NCBI RefSeq assembly: GCF_006715225.1
Contig: NZ_VFMU01000001.1
Span: forward strand, 992,001 to 1,056,000
Direction of reading: 5' to 3'
Length of the DNA: 64,000 bases
Source of the DNA: Arthrobacter sp. SLBN-112
GTDB taxonomy: Bacteria; Actinomycetota; Actinomycetes; Actinomycetales; Micrococcaceae
Shown: positions 17,363 to 24,498 of the stretch, piece after piece
Numbering within the stretch: the first letter of the stretch is position 1
Layout of the letters: each line of letters opens with the position of its first letter
Notes under the pieces: generated by a model
The model's database searches: none
What the model was told of the DNA's origin: nothing
The model's input: only the letters and a program-made list of their open reading frames with translations
Position numbers and translations under genes: made by a program

Positions 17363-18589
17363 ATGCACGCAATGCAGCACTCCAGCAAGCTTGAAAACGT
17401 CCGGTACGAACTCCGGGGCCCGGTCCTGCAGGCTGCCAAGAACATGGAGGCTGAGGGGCACCGGATCCTCAAGATGAACCTCGGGGACACGGCGCCGTTC
17501 GGCCTGGAGGCGCCGGAATCCGTGGTGGTGGACATGATCCACCACCTCCGCGGCGCCCAGGGCTACAGCGACTCAAAGGGCATCTTCACGGCACGTACCG
17601 CCATCTCGCAGTACTACCAGACGCGTGGCCTGATGAACATCGGGGTCGAGGACATCGTGATCGGCAACGGCGTCAGCGAACTGATCTCCATGAGCCTTCA
17701 GGCGTTCATGGAAAACGGCGACCAAATCCTGGTCCCGGCCCCGGACTACCCCTTGTGGACCGCCGCCGTGACCCTGACCGGCGGCAAGCCGGTGCACTAC
17801 CTCTGCGACGAGGCGGAGAACTGGTGGCCGGACATGGCAGACGTGGAAGCAAAGATCACCAGCCGCACCAAGGGCATCGTGATCATCAACCCGAACAATC
17901 CCACCGGTGCCGTCTACCCCCGCCACATCCTGGAACAGTTCGCGGCGCTGGCCCGGAAGCACAACCTGGTCCTGTTCTCTGACGAGATCTACGAGAAGGT
18001 GCTCTACGAGGACGCAACGCATATCCACACCGCCTCCGTGGCCGAGGACGTGTGCTGCCTGACCTTCAGCGGCCTGTCCAAGGCCTACCGGATGCCGGGC
18101 TACCGGGCGGGATGGGTGGCCATCACCGGGCCGCTTGCCGCTACCGCCGCATACCGTGAAGGCCTTGAGCTGCTGGCCTCGCTGCGCCTGTGCGCCAACG
18201 TTCCCGCCCAGCACGCCATTCAAACCTGCCTGGGCGGCTACCAGAGCATCGAGGCCCTGGTGCAGCCCGGCGGCAGGCTGCGCGAGCAACGGGACCTTGC
18301 CCACCAGCTCCTGACTGCCATCCCCGGCGTAACCTGTGTGCCGGCGTCGGGCGCCATGTACCTGTTCCCGCGCCTGGACCCGGAACTCTATCCGATCGCC
18401 AACGACGAGAAATTCGTCCTGGACCTGCTCCGGGACCAAAAGATCCTGATCTCCCACGGCTCGGCCTTCAACTGGCCCGCGCCGGACCACTTCCGGTTCG
18501 TCATCCTTCCCTCGGTACTGGACATTGAAGAAGCTGTCCGGAGGATTTCCACCTTCCTTGCCGCCTACCGCAACGGCAGCGACGCCTGA
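17363..18589 (+). CDS. alaA: AlaA-type alanine/pyruvate aminotransferase
   Basis: PLP-dependent class I/II aminotransferase (408 aa) very like E. coli AlaA along its length, from SSKLENVRYELRGPVLQAAK to the C-terminus. It has GNGVSELISMS, PDYPLWTAAVTLTGGK, IINPNNPTGAVY, SDEIYEKVLY, the PLP-Lys motif SGLSKAYRMPGYRAGW and LRLCANVPAQHAIQT. It should make alanine from pyruvate with glutamate. The ATG at 17363 is used; a second Met follows three codons later. It lies 38 bases after the GH13 gene, perhaps in the same transcript. Confidence 0.9.
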   Translation: MHAMQHSSKLENVRYELRGPVLQAAKNMEAEGHRILKMNLGDTAPFGLEAPESVVVDMIHHLRGAQGYSDSKGIFTARTAISQYYQTRGLMNIGVEDIVIGNGVSELISMSLQAFMENGDQILVPAPDYPLWTAAVTLTGGKPVHYLCDEAENWWPDMADVEAKITSRTKGIVIINPNNPTGAVYPRHILEQFAALARKHNLVLFSDEIYEKVLYEDATHIHTASVAEDVCCLTFSGLSKAYRMPGYRAGWVAITGPLAATAAYREGLELLASLRLCANVPAQHAIQTCLGGYQSIEALVQPGGRLREQRDLAHQLLTAIPGVTCVPASGAMYLFPRLDPELYPIANDEKFVLDLLRDQKILISHGSAFNWPAPDHFRFVILPSVLDIEEAVRRISTFLAAYRNGSDA

Positions 18590-18726
18590 AAGCGACAGAC
18601 ATGAAACCGGTGCGGCGCGAAGAACTAACCGCACGCTAACCGCGGGGAAACCGCTGCGCAACATTCGCGGCCCACACTGGGTAGTGCAGGCAAGAGCCGG
18701 CACCAGCTCCAGCCAGGAGGCCCCCG

Positions 18727-18963
18727 ATGTTGAAGAAAGCGACCACGCATGTAACCAGAATCCGCGCACTGGACCAGCTCCACCGCGGTGACGAAATCGA
18801 AGCCCGCCTCTCCGTGGGACCTTCCTACGACGACGTGGTGATCCGCCGCGGCAGCGTGCAGGAAACGGCGCCCGGCATCGGAGTGGTGTGGATCCTGGAC
18901 CGGATCACGGGGGTCCGGAAGGCAATTAATACAGACGAGTGCAGCGTTTGGCGTGTGGCATAG
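18727..18963 (+). CDS. small conserved-looking protein of unknown function
   Basis: 78-aa soluble basic/acidic mixed protein with no membrane segment or recognised domain. A good AGGAGG site seven bases before the ATG supports translation. The sequence has a beta-rich feel (GDEIEARLSVG, YDDVVIRRGSV, IGVVWILDRITGVRKAI), as in small beta-barrel proteins. No function is assigned. The 72 bases downstream, before the convergent MoaD-like gene, can fold into nested short stems (18976-19035). Confidence 0.6.
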   Translation: MLKKATTHVTRIRALDQLHRGDEIEARLSVGPSYDDVVIRRGSVQETAPGIGVVWILDRITGVRKAINTDECSVWRVA

Positions 18964-19035
18964 CGAACTGGACGTGAGGCTGCGGGCGTAGCCAGTAAGG
19001 GCTGCCCGCGCCTTACCCGTCTCACATTCAGCCTC

Positions 19036-19323
19036 TCAGCCGCCTGCGACAGACTGGATCACCAGGACGTCCTGGCCCGGCGCCACCTCGGTATCCAGGC
19101 CCTGCAACCGCCGCACCTCGTCACCGTTGACGTAAACATTGACGAACCGCCGCAGCGCGCCGGTTTCGTCACGAAGCCGCCGGCCCAGCACCGGATAGTC
19201 GGAGGCCACCGCATCAAGCAGGCTTCTTACCGTCACCGGCCCGTCCGCGGGCGCAGTCAGCACCGACTGCCCGCCGGCCAGGGGCTGCAGGACGCTGGGC
19301 AGCAGCAGCGAAATCTCAGCCAC
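19036..19323 (-). CDS. MoaD/ThiS-family ubiquitin-like sulfur carrier
   Basis: 95-aa beta-grasp protein ending in VAGG, the diglycine tail that E1-like enzymes adenylate and thiocarboxylate in MoaD, ThiS and related carriers. Typical segments are VTVRSLLDAVASDYPVLGRRL, FVNVYVNGDEVR and PGQDVLVIQSVAGG. The GTG start at 19323 overlaps the stop of the upstream BNR-repeat gene by eight bases. No MoeB/ThiF activator or thiazole/molybdopterin gene is nearby, so the pathway is unknown. The tight pairing with the BNR protein suggests a shared function. Confidence 0.8.
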   Translation of the reverse strand: MAEISLLLPSVLQPLAGGQSVLTAPADGPVTVRSLLDAVASDYPVLGRRLRDETGALRRFVNVYVNGDEVRRLQGLDTEVAPGQDVLVIQSVAGG

Positions 19324-20425
19324 CGACCACCACGGCTGCCCTGACGCACAGGACATCCGGCAGGTGGGAAGCCACCTCCCTGAACGTCTCCCCTTCATCC
19401 GCACTCGCATAGACCGTCCCGCCGCGCGTACCGAAGTACACCCCGGTGGGATCTGCGGTGTCCACGGCCGCCGCGTCCCGGAGCACGCTGTTGTATTCGT
19501 GCTCAGGGAGTCCGGTACTGAGGCGCTTCCAGGTGTTCCCGGCGTCGTCCGTGCGGTGGACGGCGAGCTTTCCTTCGGGAGGGATGCGTTCGCCGTCGGC
19601 CTTCAGCGGAACAACCCAGGCGGTGCCGTCCCGGCGCGGATGGGTGAGCATCACGAAGCCGAAGTCGGCAGGCAGGCCCTCCGCGATGGAGTTCCAGTTG
19701 TCTGCGTTGTCGTCCGTCCGGTAGACCCCGTGGTGGTTCTGGGCGTACAGGCGTCCTTCCACCGCGGCATCCGCGGCGATCTTGTGCACGCACTGGCCGA
19801 ACTCCGGGTTGGGGTCCGGCATGAAGTAGGCCGAGATGCCCTTGTTGCGTGCTTCCCAGGAGGTGCCGCCGTCGAGCGACCGGTACACGCCGCCGGTGCT
19901 CATGGCAACATGCACCGTTTCCCCGGCCGGCTGGACCACGATCGAGTGCGCCGCCGCCCCGCCGTAGCCTGCTCCCCATTCAGTGCGGTGCGGGTGGTCC
20001 CACAGGCCGCGGTTCAACTCGAAGTGCTCCCCGCCGTCCGTGGATTTCCAGACGGAAATCGGTTCTGCTCCCGCCCACACAACTCCGGGACGGGAATCGG
20101 CGTCCGGGTAAATCTGCCAGACGCGCTCAAGTGCCGCCCCTGTGTCCTCCGGGAAGGTGATTGCGCCCTGTTCCGGCTCGGACCAGGTGGCACCAAGGTC
20201 ATCCGAGTGGGCAACCGTTGGTCCCCAGTGCGGGCTGCGGACACCGACCAGGATGCGGGTGCGGCCCTCCCTGGTGTCGATTCCGATGCTGGGGATCTCC
20301 GCCATGAGGAAGTGCGGTCCCGTGAAGGACCACTCCTGCCGGTCCCGGCTGGTGGCCAGCCAGAGCCCTTTCTTGGTGCCGATTGCCAGGACGAATGATT
20401 CTGCCGCCGTTGCCATGCGCTCCAT
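19316..20425 (-). CDS. BNR/sialidase-like beta-propeller protein
   Basis: About 369-aa cytoplasmic-looking protein (no signal peptide) with repeated S-x-D-x-G-x-x-W Asp-box motifs: SDDLGATW, STDGGEHF, SLDGGTSW, TDDAGNTW, SADEGETF. These define a sialidase/YCF48-type six-bladed propeller. Catalytic residues of true sialidases were not identified, so glycosidase activity should not be assumed. Its end overlaps the start of the MoaD-like gene. The start may be ATG 20425 or 20416; no strong ribosome site distinguishes them. Confidence 0.75.
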   Translation of the reverse strand: MERMATAAESFVLAIGTKKGLWLATSRDRQEWSFTGPHFLMAEIPSIGIDTREGRTRILVGVRSPHWGPTVAHSDDLGATWSEPEQGAITFPEDTGAALERVWQIYPDADSRPGVVWAGAEPISVWKSTDGGEHFELNRGLWDHPHRTEWGAGYGGAAAHSIVVQPAGETVHVAMSTGGVYRSLDGGTSWEARNKGISAYFMPDPNPEFGQCVHKIAADAAVEGRLYAQNHHGVYRTDDNADNWNSIAEGLPADFGFVMLTHPRRDGTAWVVPLKADGERIPPEGKLAVHRTDDAGNTWKRLSTGLPEHEYNSVLRDAAAVDTADPTGVYFGTRGGTVYASADEGETFREVASHLPDVLCVRAAVVVGG

Positions 20426-20497
20426 GCAACCACCGCAGGGGCCCGCCCGCAATGCTTTTCACCCCTGCAGTGCCCCCCTACCGATCCGGCAGGGGCT

Positions 20498-20701
20498 TCA
20501 GTCGACGAACTCGGACTGCGTTTCGATGAAGTCCCAGTCCGCAGCCGTCAGTACGGCGGCGGGATTGCCGGGGTGCGGGCCGCCGGCTTCGGCAATGCCC
20601 TGGAGGACCGGGAGCGGCAGTTCGTCGGCGCGGAGGTTCCCGCGCAGCCACTCCTTGCTGTCGAGGTCCAGGTCCAGCCACCACATGAAGATTTCCATCA
20701 T
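20498..20701 (-). CDS. small protein of unknown function
   Basis: 67-aa acidic protein, rich in Trp, Asp and Leu at its N-terminus (MEIFMWWLDLDLDSKEWLRG). A purine-rich GGAAGGGGGA precedes the tandem ATGs at 20701/20698. A short stem (20462-20468 with 20489-20495) lies just downstream. No domain is recognised; it is separate from the BNR gene by 72 bases. The 276-base gap to the next gene on the right holds the shared promoter box at 20836. Confidence 0.55.
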   Translation of the reverse strand: MMEIFMWWLDLDLDSKEWLRGNLRADELPLPVLQGIAEAGGPHPGNPAAVLTAADWDFIETQSEFVD

Positions 20702-20835
20702 TCCCCCTTCCCGGGTTGATTTAAACGTTAGGCGTGGCCCCGGCGGCGGACAAGGTGCTGCAGCGGAAGCAGGTGGACGCAGGCGGTGCTTAGGGTACTG
20801 GCAGGTAACGTGGCTGGTCAGCGCCCGATAAAGAC

Positions 20836-20879
20836 GAGTACTCCCTACTGGCGACTGCCGCAGGACGCGCCCCTAGCCT
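20836..20879 (+). promoter_or_regulatory. shared envelope-regulon promoter, copy A
   Basis: The 18-base box GAGTACTCCCTACTGGCG (20836-20853) is followed, after 20 bases, by TAGCCT (20874-20879) in the -10 position. The same box, spacing and hexamer type occur at 47464 and, on the minus strand, at 56449. The predicted start near 20886 leaves about 90 bases of leader to the repeat-protein ATG at 20978. Confidence 0.7.
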
Positions 20880-20977
20880 GAAATCTCAAAGCAAGCTGAC
20901 CGTGCTGCTGGGGCATACGGCGTCACCGCTGGCCTTTCCTCACCATGGTCCGTTTCACACACATATGGGGAGAAAAA

Positions 20978-22003
20978 ATGAAACGCACCTTAGCAACAAT
21001 GGGGGTGGTAGGGCTCGGCCTTATCAGCCTCACAGCGCCTGCCATCGCGGCTTCCGACCGGGCGGTGCTCGCCCCCTCGGACGGAGGCGCGCTGATACCG
21101 CTGGAATTCAATATCAACGGCACAGGCGGAGGCACCAACAACGGCGGCGGCACCGGCGGCGGCACCAACAACGCCGGCGGCGGCGGCGGCCAAGGTGGAG
21201 GCACCAACAACGGCGGCGGCAACGGCGGCGAAGGTGGAGGCACCAACAACGGCGGCGGCAACGGCGGCGAAGGTGGAGGCACCAACAACGGCGGCGGCAC
21301 CGGCGGCGGCGGCACCAACAACGGCGGCGGCACCGGCGGCGGCGGCGGCACCAACAACGGCGGCGGCAACGGCGGCGGCAACGGCGGAACCAACAACGGC
21401 GGCGGCAACGGCGGCGGCAACGGCGGCGGCAACGGCGGAACCAACAACGGCGGCGGCAACGGCGGCGGCAACGGCGGAACCAACAACGGCGGCGGCAACG
21501 GCGGCGGCACAGGCGGCGGCAACGGCGGTGGAAACACAGGCGGCGACACCGGCGGCGACACCGGCGGCGACACAGGCGGCGGCGACACCGGCGGCGACAC
21601 CGGCGGCGACACCGGTGGCGGCGACACAGGCGGCGACACCGGTGGCGGCGACACAGGCGGCGGCGACACAGGCGGCGAGACCGGCGGCGACACAGGCGGC
21701 GAGACCGGCGGCGGCGACACCACCGGTGGAAACACCACCACCGGCATAAACACCAACACCGGAACAGGTCTCGTCACTGTGGTTCCGAACGCTACAGTCC
21801 CCGCCAAGAAGCCGACTGCCGCACCCAAGGCTGCTGTCCCGGCCCCGGCCGCCGTCGGAACCAACCAGGGCTACAACGCCCAGACGGCGGTGGGAGCACC
21901 TGACGGCTTGCCCGGCTGGCTCGTAGGCCTGGGAGCGCTGGCTGCCGCAGGGACCGCGGTGGCAGTACGGCGCCAGTCGCGTCCGATGCACACCGCCGGC
22001 TAG
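20978..22003 (+). CDS. secreted Gly/Asn/Thr-repeat protein with C-terminal membrane anchor
   Basis: 341-aa surface protein. A Sec signal peptide (KRTLATMGVVGLGLISLTAP then AIAAS) is followed by a short neck, about 200 residues of low-complexity repeats (GGGTNN and GGNGG units passing into GGDTGG units), a Pro/Ala/Lys linker, and GTNQGYNAQTAVG. A hydrophobic helix WLVGLGALAAAGTAVAV and basic tail RRQSRP end the protein. That layout is a cell-wall sorting signal, though no LPXTG is present. GGGGAG before ATG 20978 fixes the start. The next gene is a class F sortase, the likely anchoring enzyme (inference). Confidence 0.82.
   Translation: MKRTLATMGVVGLGLISLTAPAIAASDRAVLAPSDGGALIPLEFNINGTGGGTNNGGGTGGGTNNAGGGGGQGGGTNNGGGNGGEGGGTNNGGGNGGEGGGTNNGGGTGGGGTNNGGGTGGGGGTNNGGGNGGGNGGTNNGGGNGGGNGGGNGGTNNGGGNGGGNGGTNNGGGNGGGTGGGNGGGNTGGDTGGDTGGDTGGGDTGGDTGGDTGGGDTGGDTGGGDTGGGDTGGETGGDTGGETGGGDTTGGNTTTGINTNTGTGLVTVVPNATVPAKKPTAAPKAAVPAPAAVGTNQGYNAQTAVGAPDGLPGWLVGLGALAAAGTAVAVRRQSRPMHTAG
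21120..21730. repeat. coding tandem repeat tract
   Basis: About 600 bases of near-identical GGCGGC/ACCAACAAC and GGCGACACC units within the secreted repeat protein. All variants keep the reading frame and change by units of three bases. The second half switches from Asn-containing to Asp-containing units near 21530. Such tracts expand or contract by slippage and are easy to misassemble. Confidence 0.9.
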
Positions 22004-22036
22004 CCGGAACACCGCCACTACAGGTGGCCCTCTGAC

Positions 22037-22077
22037 AAGGAAGGCGTTCTGCCAGTGCCCGGCAGGACGCCTTCCTT
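22037..22077. terminator. hairpin between repeat protein and sortase genes
   Basis: A 17-bp stem with one G-T wobble (22037-22053 with 22061-22077) and a 7-base loop. No U-tract follows, so it may be a partial attenuator or stability element that lowers sortase expression relative to its substrate. Confidence 0.55.
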
Positions 22078-22105
22078 CCACCTCCGCCGACCCCTAAGGA
22101 ATGCA

Positions 22106-22918
22106 ATGCGCCAGCACCGAAGCCAGCACGCAGCGCCCCTGCGGCGCGGCATCCTGCGGTGGAACCGGGGCGATCTGGCCATCCTGGTGTGTGGATTCCT
22201 GGCCTTCCTGTCGTTCACGTTCGGCGCTCCCCTGTTCCAGCCTTCGGCCTTGTCCCACCCCGCAACCCTTTCCCACCCCACAGCCCTCGCCCACCCCGCA
22301 CCGCTGCCTGCTGCCGGGAATGCCCCTGCGGCCACGGCACCCTCTGATGGCGGGGCCGCGGACGGGGCAGCTCCGATCGCGGAGACCGGCGGACCGGCCG
22401 GGGCAGCTGTGCCGGCCAACCCTGCGGAAGCCCAAACGCCGGGCTCTCCGGGAGCGGCAGGGCCCGAACTTCCTGCTGCTGCCCCGCCCGTCCGCATCCA
22501 TTACCCAGCCGCGGACTTTGACATTGCAGTCCACCCTCTGGACCTTGACGGCGTAGCCCAATCCAGCCGGACCATAGAACCTCCGGCCACCAAGGACGGC
22601 TACTGGCTTACCCCGTTCGGGATTCCCGGCAAGGGTTCCGGCAACACTACCTACGTCATTGGCCACAGCTGGGAGGGTGCGGACGCCCCCTTTAACCACT
22701 TGAGCTCCGCGGCCGCCGTCGGCGACAGGCTGGAAGTGGGGACTGCCGAGGGAACCATTACATACCGGGTGGACAGCATCACCACCTACGCGAAGTCCGG
22801 CCTCAAAGACAGCACCGTCTGGGACATGGTGCCCAACCGGCTGGTCCTCATCAGCTGCTACACCGAGGATCCCTGGGGCAAGAACGTGGTGGTCACTGCG
22901 TACCCCGCGCTTTCCTGA
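22106..22918 (+). CDS. class F sortase
   Basis: Membrane-anchored transpeptidase (270 aa). An N-terminal helix (DLAILVCGFLAFLSFTFG) is followed by an Ala/Pro-rich stalk with SHPA repeats and a sortase beta-barrel from about residue 145. The catalytic His187 is in YVIGHSWEG and Cys251 in LVLISCYTEDP. The usual R-D-N after the Cys loop is replaced by GKNVVVTA, so the canonical catalytic Arg is not at its normal place. ATG 22106 follows AAGGA. The upstream repeat protein is the probable substrate. Confidence 0.86.
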   Translation: MRQHRSQHAAPLRRGILRWNRGDLAILVCGFLAFLSFTFGAPLFQPSALSHPATLSHPTALAHPAPLPAAGNAPAATAPSDGGAADGAAPIAETGGPAGAAVPANPAEAQTPGSPGAAGPELPAAAPPVRIHYPAADFDIAVHPLDLDGVAQSSRTIEPPATKDGYWLTPFGIPGKGSGNTTYVIGHSWEGADAPFNHLSSAAAVGDRLEVGTAEGTITYRVDSITTYAKSGLKDSTVWDMVPNRLVLISCYTEDPWGKNVVVTAYPALS

Positions 22919-23015
22919 CGCCTTCACTGCAGGCGTCCCTTAGGCCTCGGCGCGCTGGTTCGCAGGGCCCAACGTACCTGTTCACAGCCCCTTGGGCGGG
23001 CGGACAATTGTCTGC

Positions 23016-23528
23016 ATGACATGGGAAAACTTCGACGTCGCCCCGCTGCTGGTGGGAATCATGCCCAAACAGCACCCGGAGGTTCTCCGGGCTGCGGCCA
23101 TGCTGGCCTCCCGGCTCTCCGTGCCGCTGGTCTGCGCCTACGTGGACGAAGCCAGCTACCTGGTGGAATGGGATCCGGCCCGCTCCGCCCACCGGCTTTC
23201 CCTGCACCCGGACAAAGATGACGACATGCTGGCACTGTCAACGGAGTTGAAGGAACAGGTCCAGGCAGCAGTGGACAAGCTCCCGTCCGGCGGCAGGTCC
23301 ATCCAGTGGTCCTTCCGCACCCTGACGGGGGACCCCGCCCGGGCCCTGGCCCAGCTGGCCGCCGAAGTGGACGCCCCAATGATCATTGTGGGCACCTCCG
23401 AACGCGGATTCACGCACCGGCTGTCGGAGGCCCTCAACGGCTCGGTGGGGCAGTGGCTAAGCCACCACCAAGGCCGGCCGGTGCTGGTGGTTCCCTACCG
23501 GATGCCTGCTCACGAGGACAGGCCCTGA
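23016..23528 (+). CDS. universal stress protein (UspA family)
   Basis: 170-aa single-domain USP. It has LLVGIMPKQHPEVLRAAAML at the N-terminus, VPLVCAYVD, and the nucleotide-binding end motif IIVGTSERGFTHRLSEALNGSVGQWLSHHQGRPVLVVP, close to the G-2x-G-9x-G(S/T) ATP signature. The start at 23016 has no clear ribosome site. It is followed by 284 bases without a gene, which hold a strong terminator and the csoR operators. Confidence 0.82.
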   Translation: MTWENFDVAPLLVGIMPKQHPEVLRAAAMLASRLSVPLVCAYVDEASYLVEWDPARSAHRLSLHPDKDDDMLALSTELKEQVQAAVDKLPSGGRSIQWSFRTLTGDPARALAQLAAEVDAPMIIVGTSERGFTHRLSEALNGSVGQWLSHHQGRPVLVVPYRMPAHEDRP

Positions 23529-23684
23529 GCAGTGGAATTCCGGGGAAAATACGCACGTTGGAGGCCGGCTTAAAGTAAAGCGAAAGTAGTTATTCCTGGT
23601 GCTGGCGCGGGGCCGGTACCAGCCACTAAGCTGATTCAAGCAAGGCCGGTCCACACCAGTGGAAACCGGTATTGCCCAAGAGCT

Positions 23685-23729
23685 GCTCCGGAGTGCGTAT
23701 CCCCCAATAACGCACTCCGGAGCTTTTTT
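23685..23729 (+). terminator. rho-independent terminator
   Basis: A perfect 14-bp stem (23685-23698 with 23710-23723), an 11-base loop and six U residues. It lies about 160 bases after the stress-protein gene and just before the csoR promoter, so it insulates the copper operon; it could also end a short untranslated RNA. Confidence 0.92.
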
Positions 23730-23760
23730 GTGCCCTGAAATCTGCCGCCGGACGGCAACA

Positions 23761-23804
23761 TACCCCTCGGGGGTACTTGTAATGATACCCCCGTGGGGTA
23801 TATC
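23761..23804 (+). promoter_or_regulatory. csoR promoter with two CsoR operators
   Basis: Two palindromes, TACCCCTCGGGGGTA (23761-23775) and TACCCCCGTGGGGTA (23786-23800), match the GC-centred TACCCC/GGGGTA operators of Cu(I)-sensing CsoR. A -35 TTGTAA (23777-23782) and -10 TATATC (23799-23804), 16 bases apart, lie between and over the second operator. The predicted start of transcription falls at or next to the ATG, implying a leaderless or nearly leaderless mRNA. Confidence 0.85.
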
Positions 23805-23812
23805 TTTACTGC

Positions 23813-24178
23813 ATGAACGCTATCAAAGAAGCCGTCTCGGCGCTGGCAGCTGAAGCTCCGGCCACGGAGGCCGGCGGTGCAGTCCACCACGGTTACACGG
23901 GAAACAAGGATGCATACCTTCGCCGGCTGAAGCGCATTGAGGGGCAGGTCCGGGGCATTGCCCGGATGGTGGATGAGGACAAATACTGCATCGACATCCT
24001 CACCCAGGTTGCCGCCGTCACCAAGGCCCTGCACGCCGTCAGCCTCGGGCTGGTCGAGGAACACATCGGCCACTGCGTGGTGGGTGCCGCCTCAGAACCG
24101 GACCCGGAAGCACGCGCTGAGGCCATCGATGCCAAGGTCAAGGAAGCCGCCGACGCCATCGGCCGCCTCCTTCGCTGA
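23813..24178 (+). CDS. csoR: copper-sensing repressor CsoR
   Basis: 121-aa all-helical repressor that leaves its operator on binding Cu(I). The C-H-C ligand set is Cys59 (DKYCIDILTQ), His84 and Cys88 (EEHIGHCVV), with exactly the spacing seen in Mycobacterium CsoR. An N-terminal tail of about 30 residues precedes the DAYLRRLKRIEGQVRGIARM helix. It heads csoR-copZ-copA and is itself preceded by two operators, so the operon should be autoregulated. Confidence 0.94.
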   Translation: MNAIKEAVSALAAEAPATEAGGAVHHGYTGNKDAYLRRLKRIEGQVRGIARMVDEDKYCIDILTQVAAVTKALHAVSLGLVEEHIGHCVVGAASEPDPEARAEAIDAKVKEAADAIGRLLR

Positions 24179-24231
24179 CACCACTCACACCCAAACCCCG
24201 GCCACCGCCGGCCCCCACAAAGGAGCAAGCC

Positions 24232-24471
24232 ATGAGCACCACCTCCCCCACCACCACGACAATCAGCGTCTCCGGCATGACCTGCGGGCACTGCGTGTCG
24301 GCCGTCAGTGAAGAACTCGAGGCCCTGGAAGGCGTTGAAGCAGTGGACGTCGATCTGAACGCCGGCGGCATTTCCACCGTGACCATCACCTCAAGCAAGG
24401 AACTCCCGCCCTCCGACATCGGGGAAGCCGTCGCCGAGGCGGGCTACCTGGTCGTCGCCAACGAGGCCTAG
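24232..24471 (+). CDS. copZ: copper chaperone CopZ
   Basis: 79-aa heavy-metal-associated domain protein with the metal motif GMTCGHCVSAV. It carries Cu(I) in the cytoplasm to the CopA ATPase encoded next. AAAGGAG precedes the ATG. It lies 53 bases after csoR and 27 before copA, in one transcript. Confidence 0.93.
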   Translation: MSTTSPTTTTISVSGMTCGHCVSAVSEELEALEGVEAVDVDLNAGGISTVTITSSKELPPSDIGEAVAEAGYLVVANEA

Positions 24472-24498
24472 AAACCCCAATACGACCGGAAAGCTGAC

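Noticed and set aside
21120..21730. CRISPR-like regular repeats
   Set aside because: Units are 6-27 bases, have no unique spacers and encode an in-frame low-complexity protein; no cas genes are present.
20923..21864. Long Pro/Val-rich open frame antisense to the repeat protein
   Set aside because: It is a shadow of the GC-rich tandem repeats, and the plus strand has the signal peptide, ribosome site and anchor.
23685..23729. 6C RNA (actinobacterial small RNA)
   Set aside because: Only one hairpin with five C in its loop is seen; the 6C motif needs two C-rich loops.
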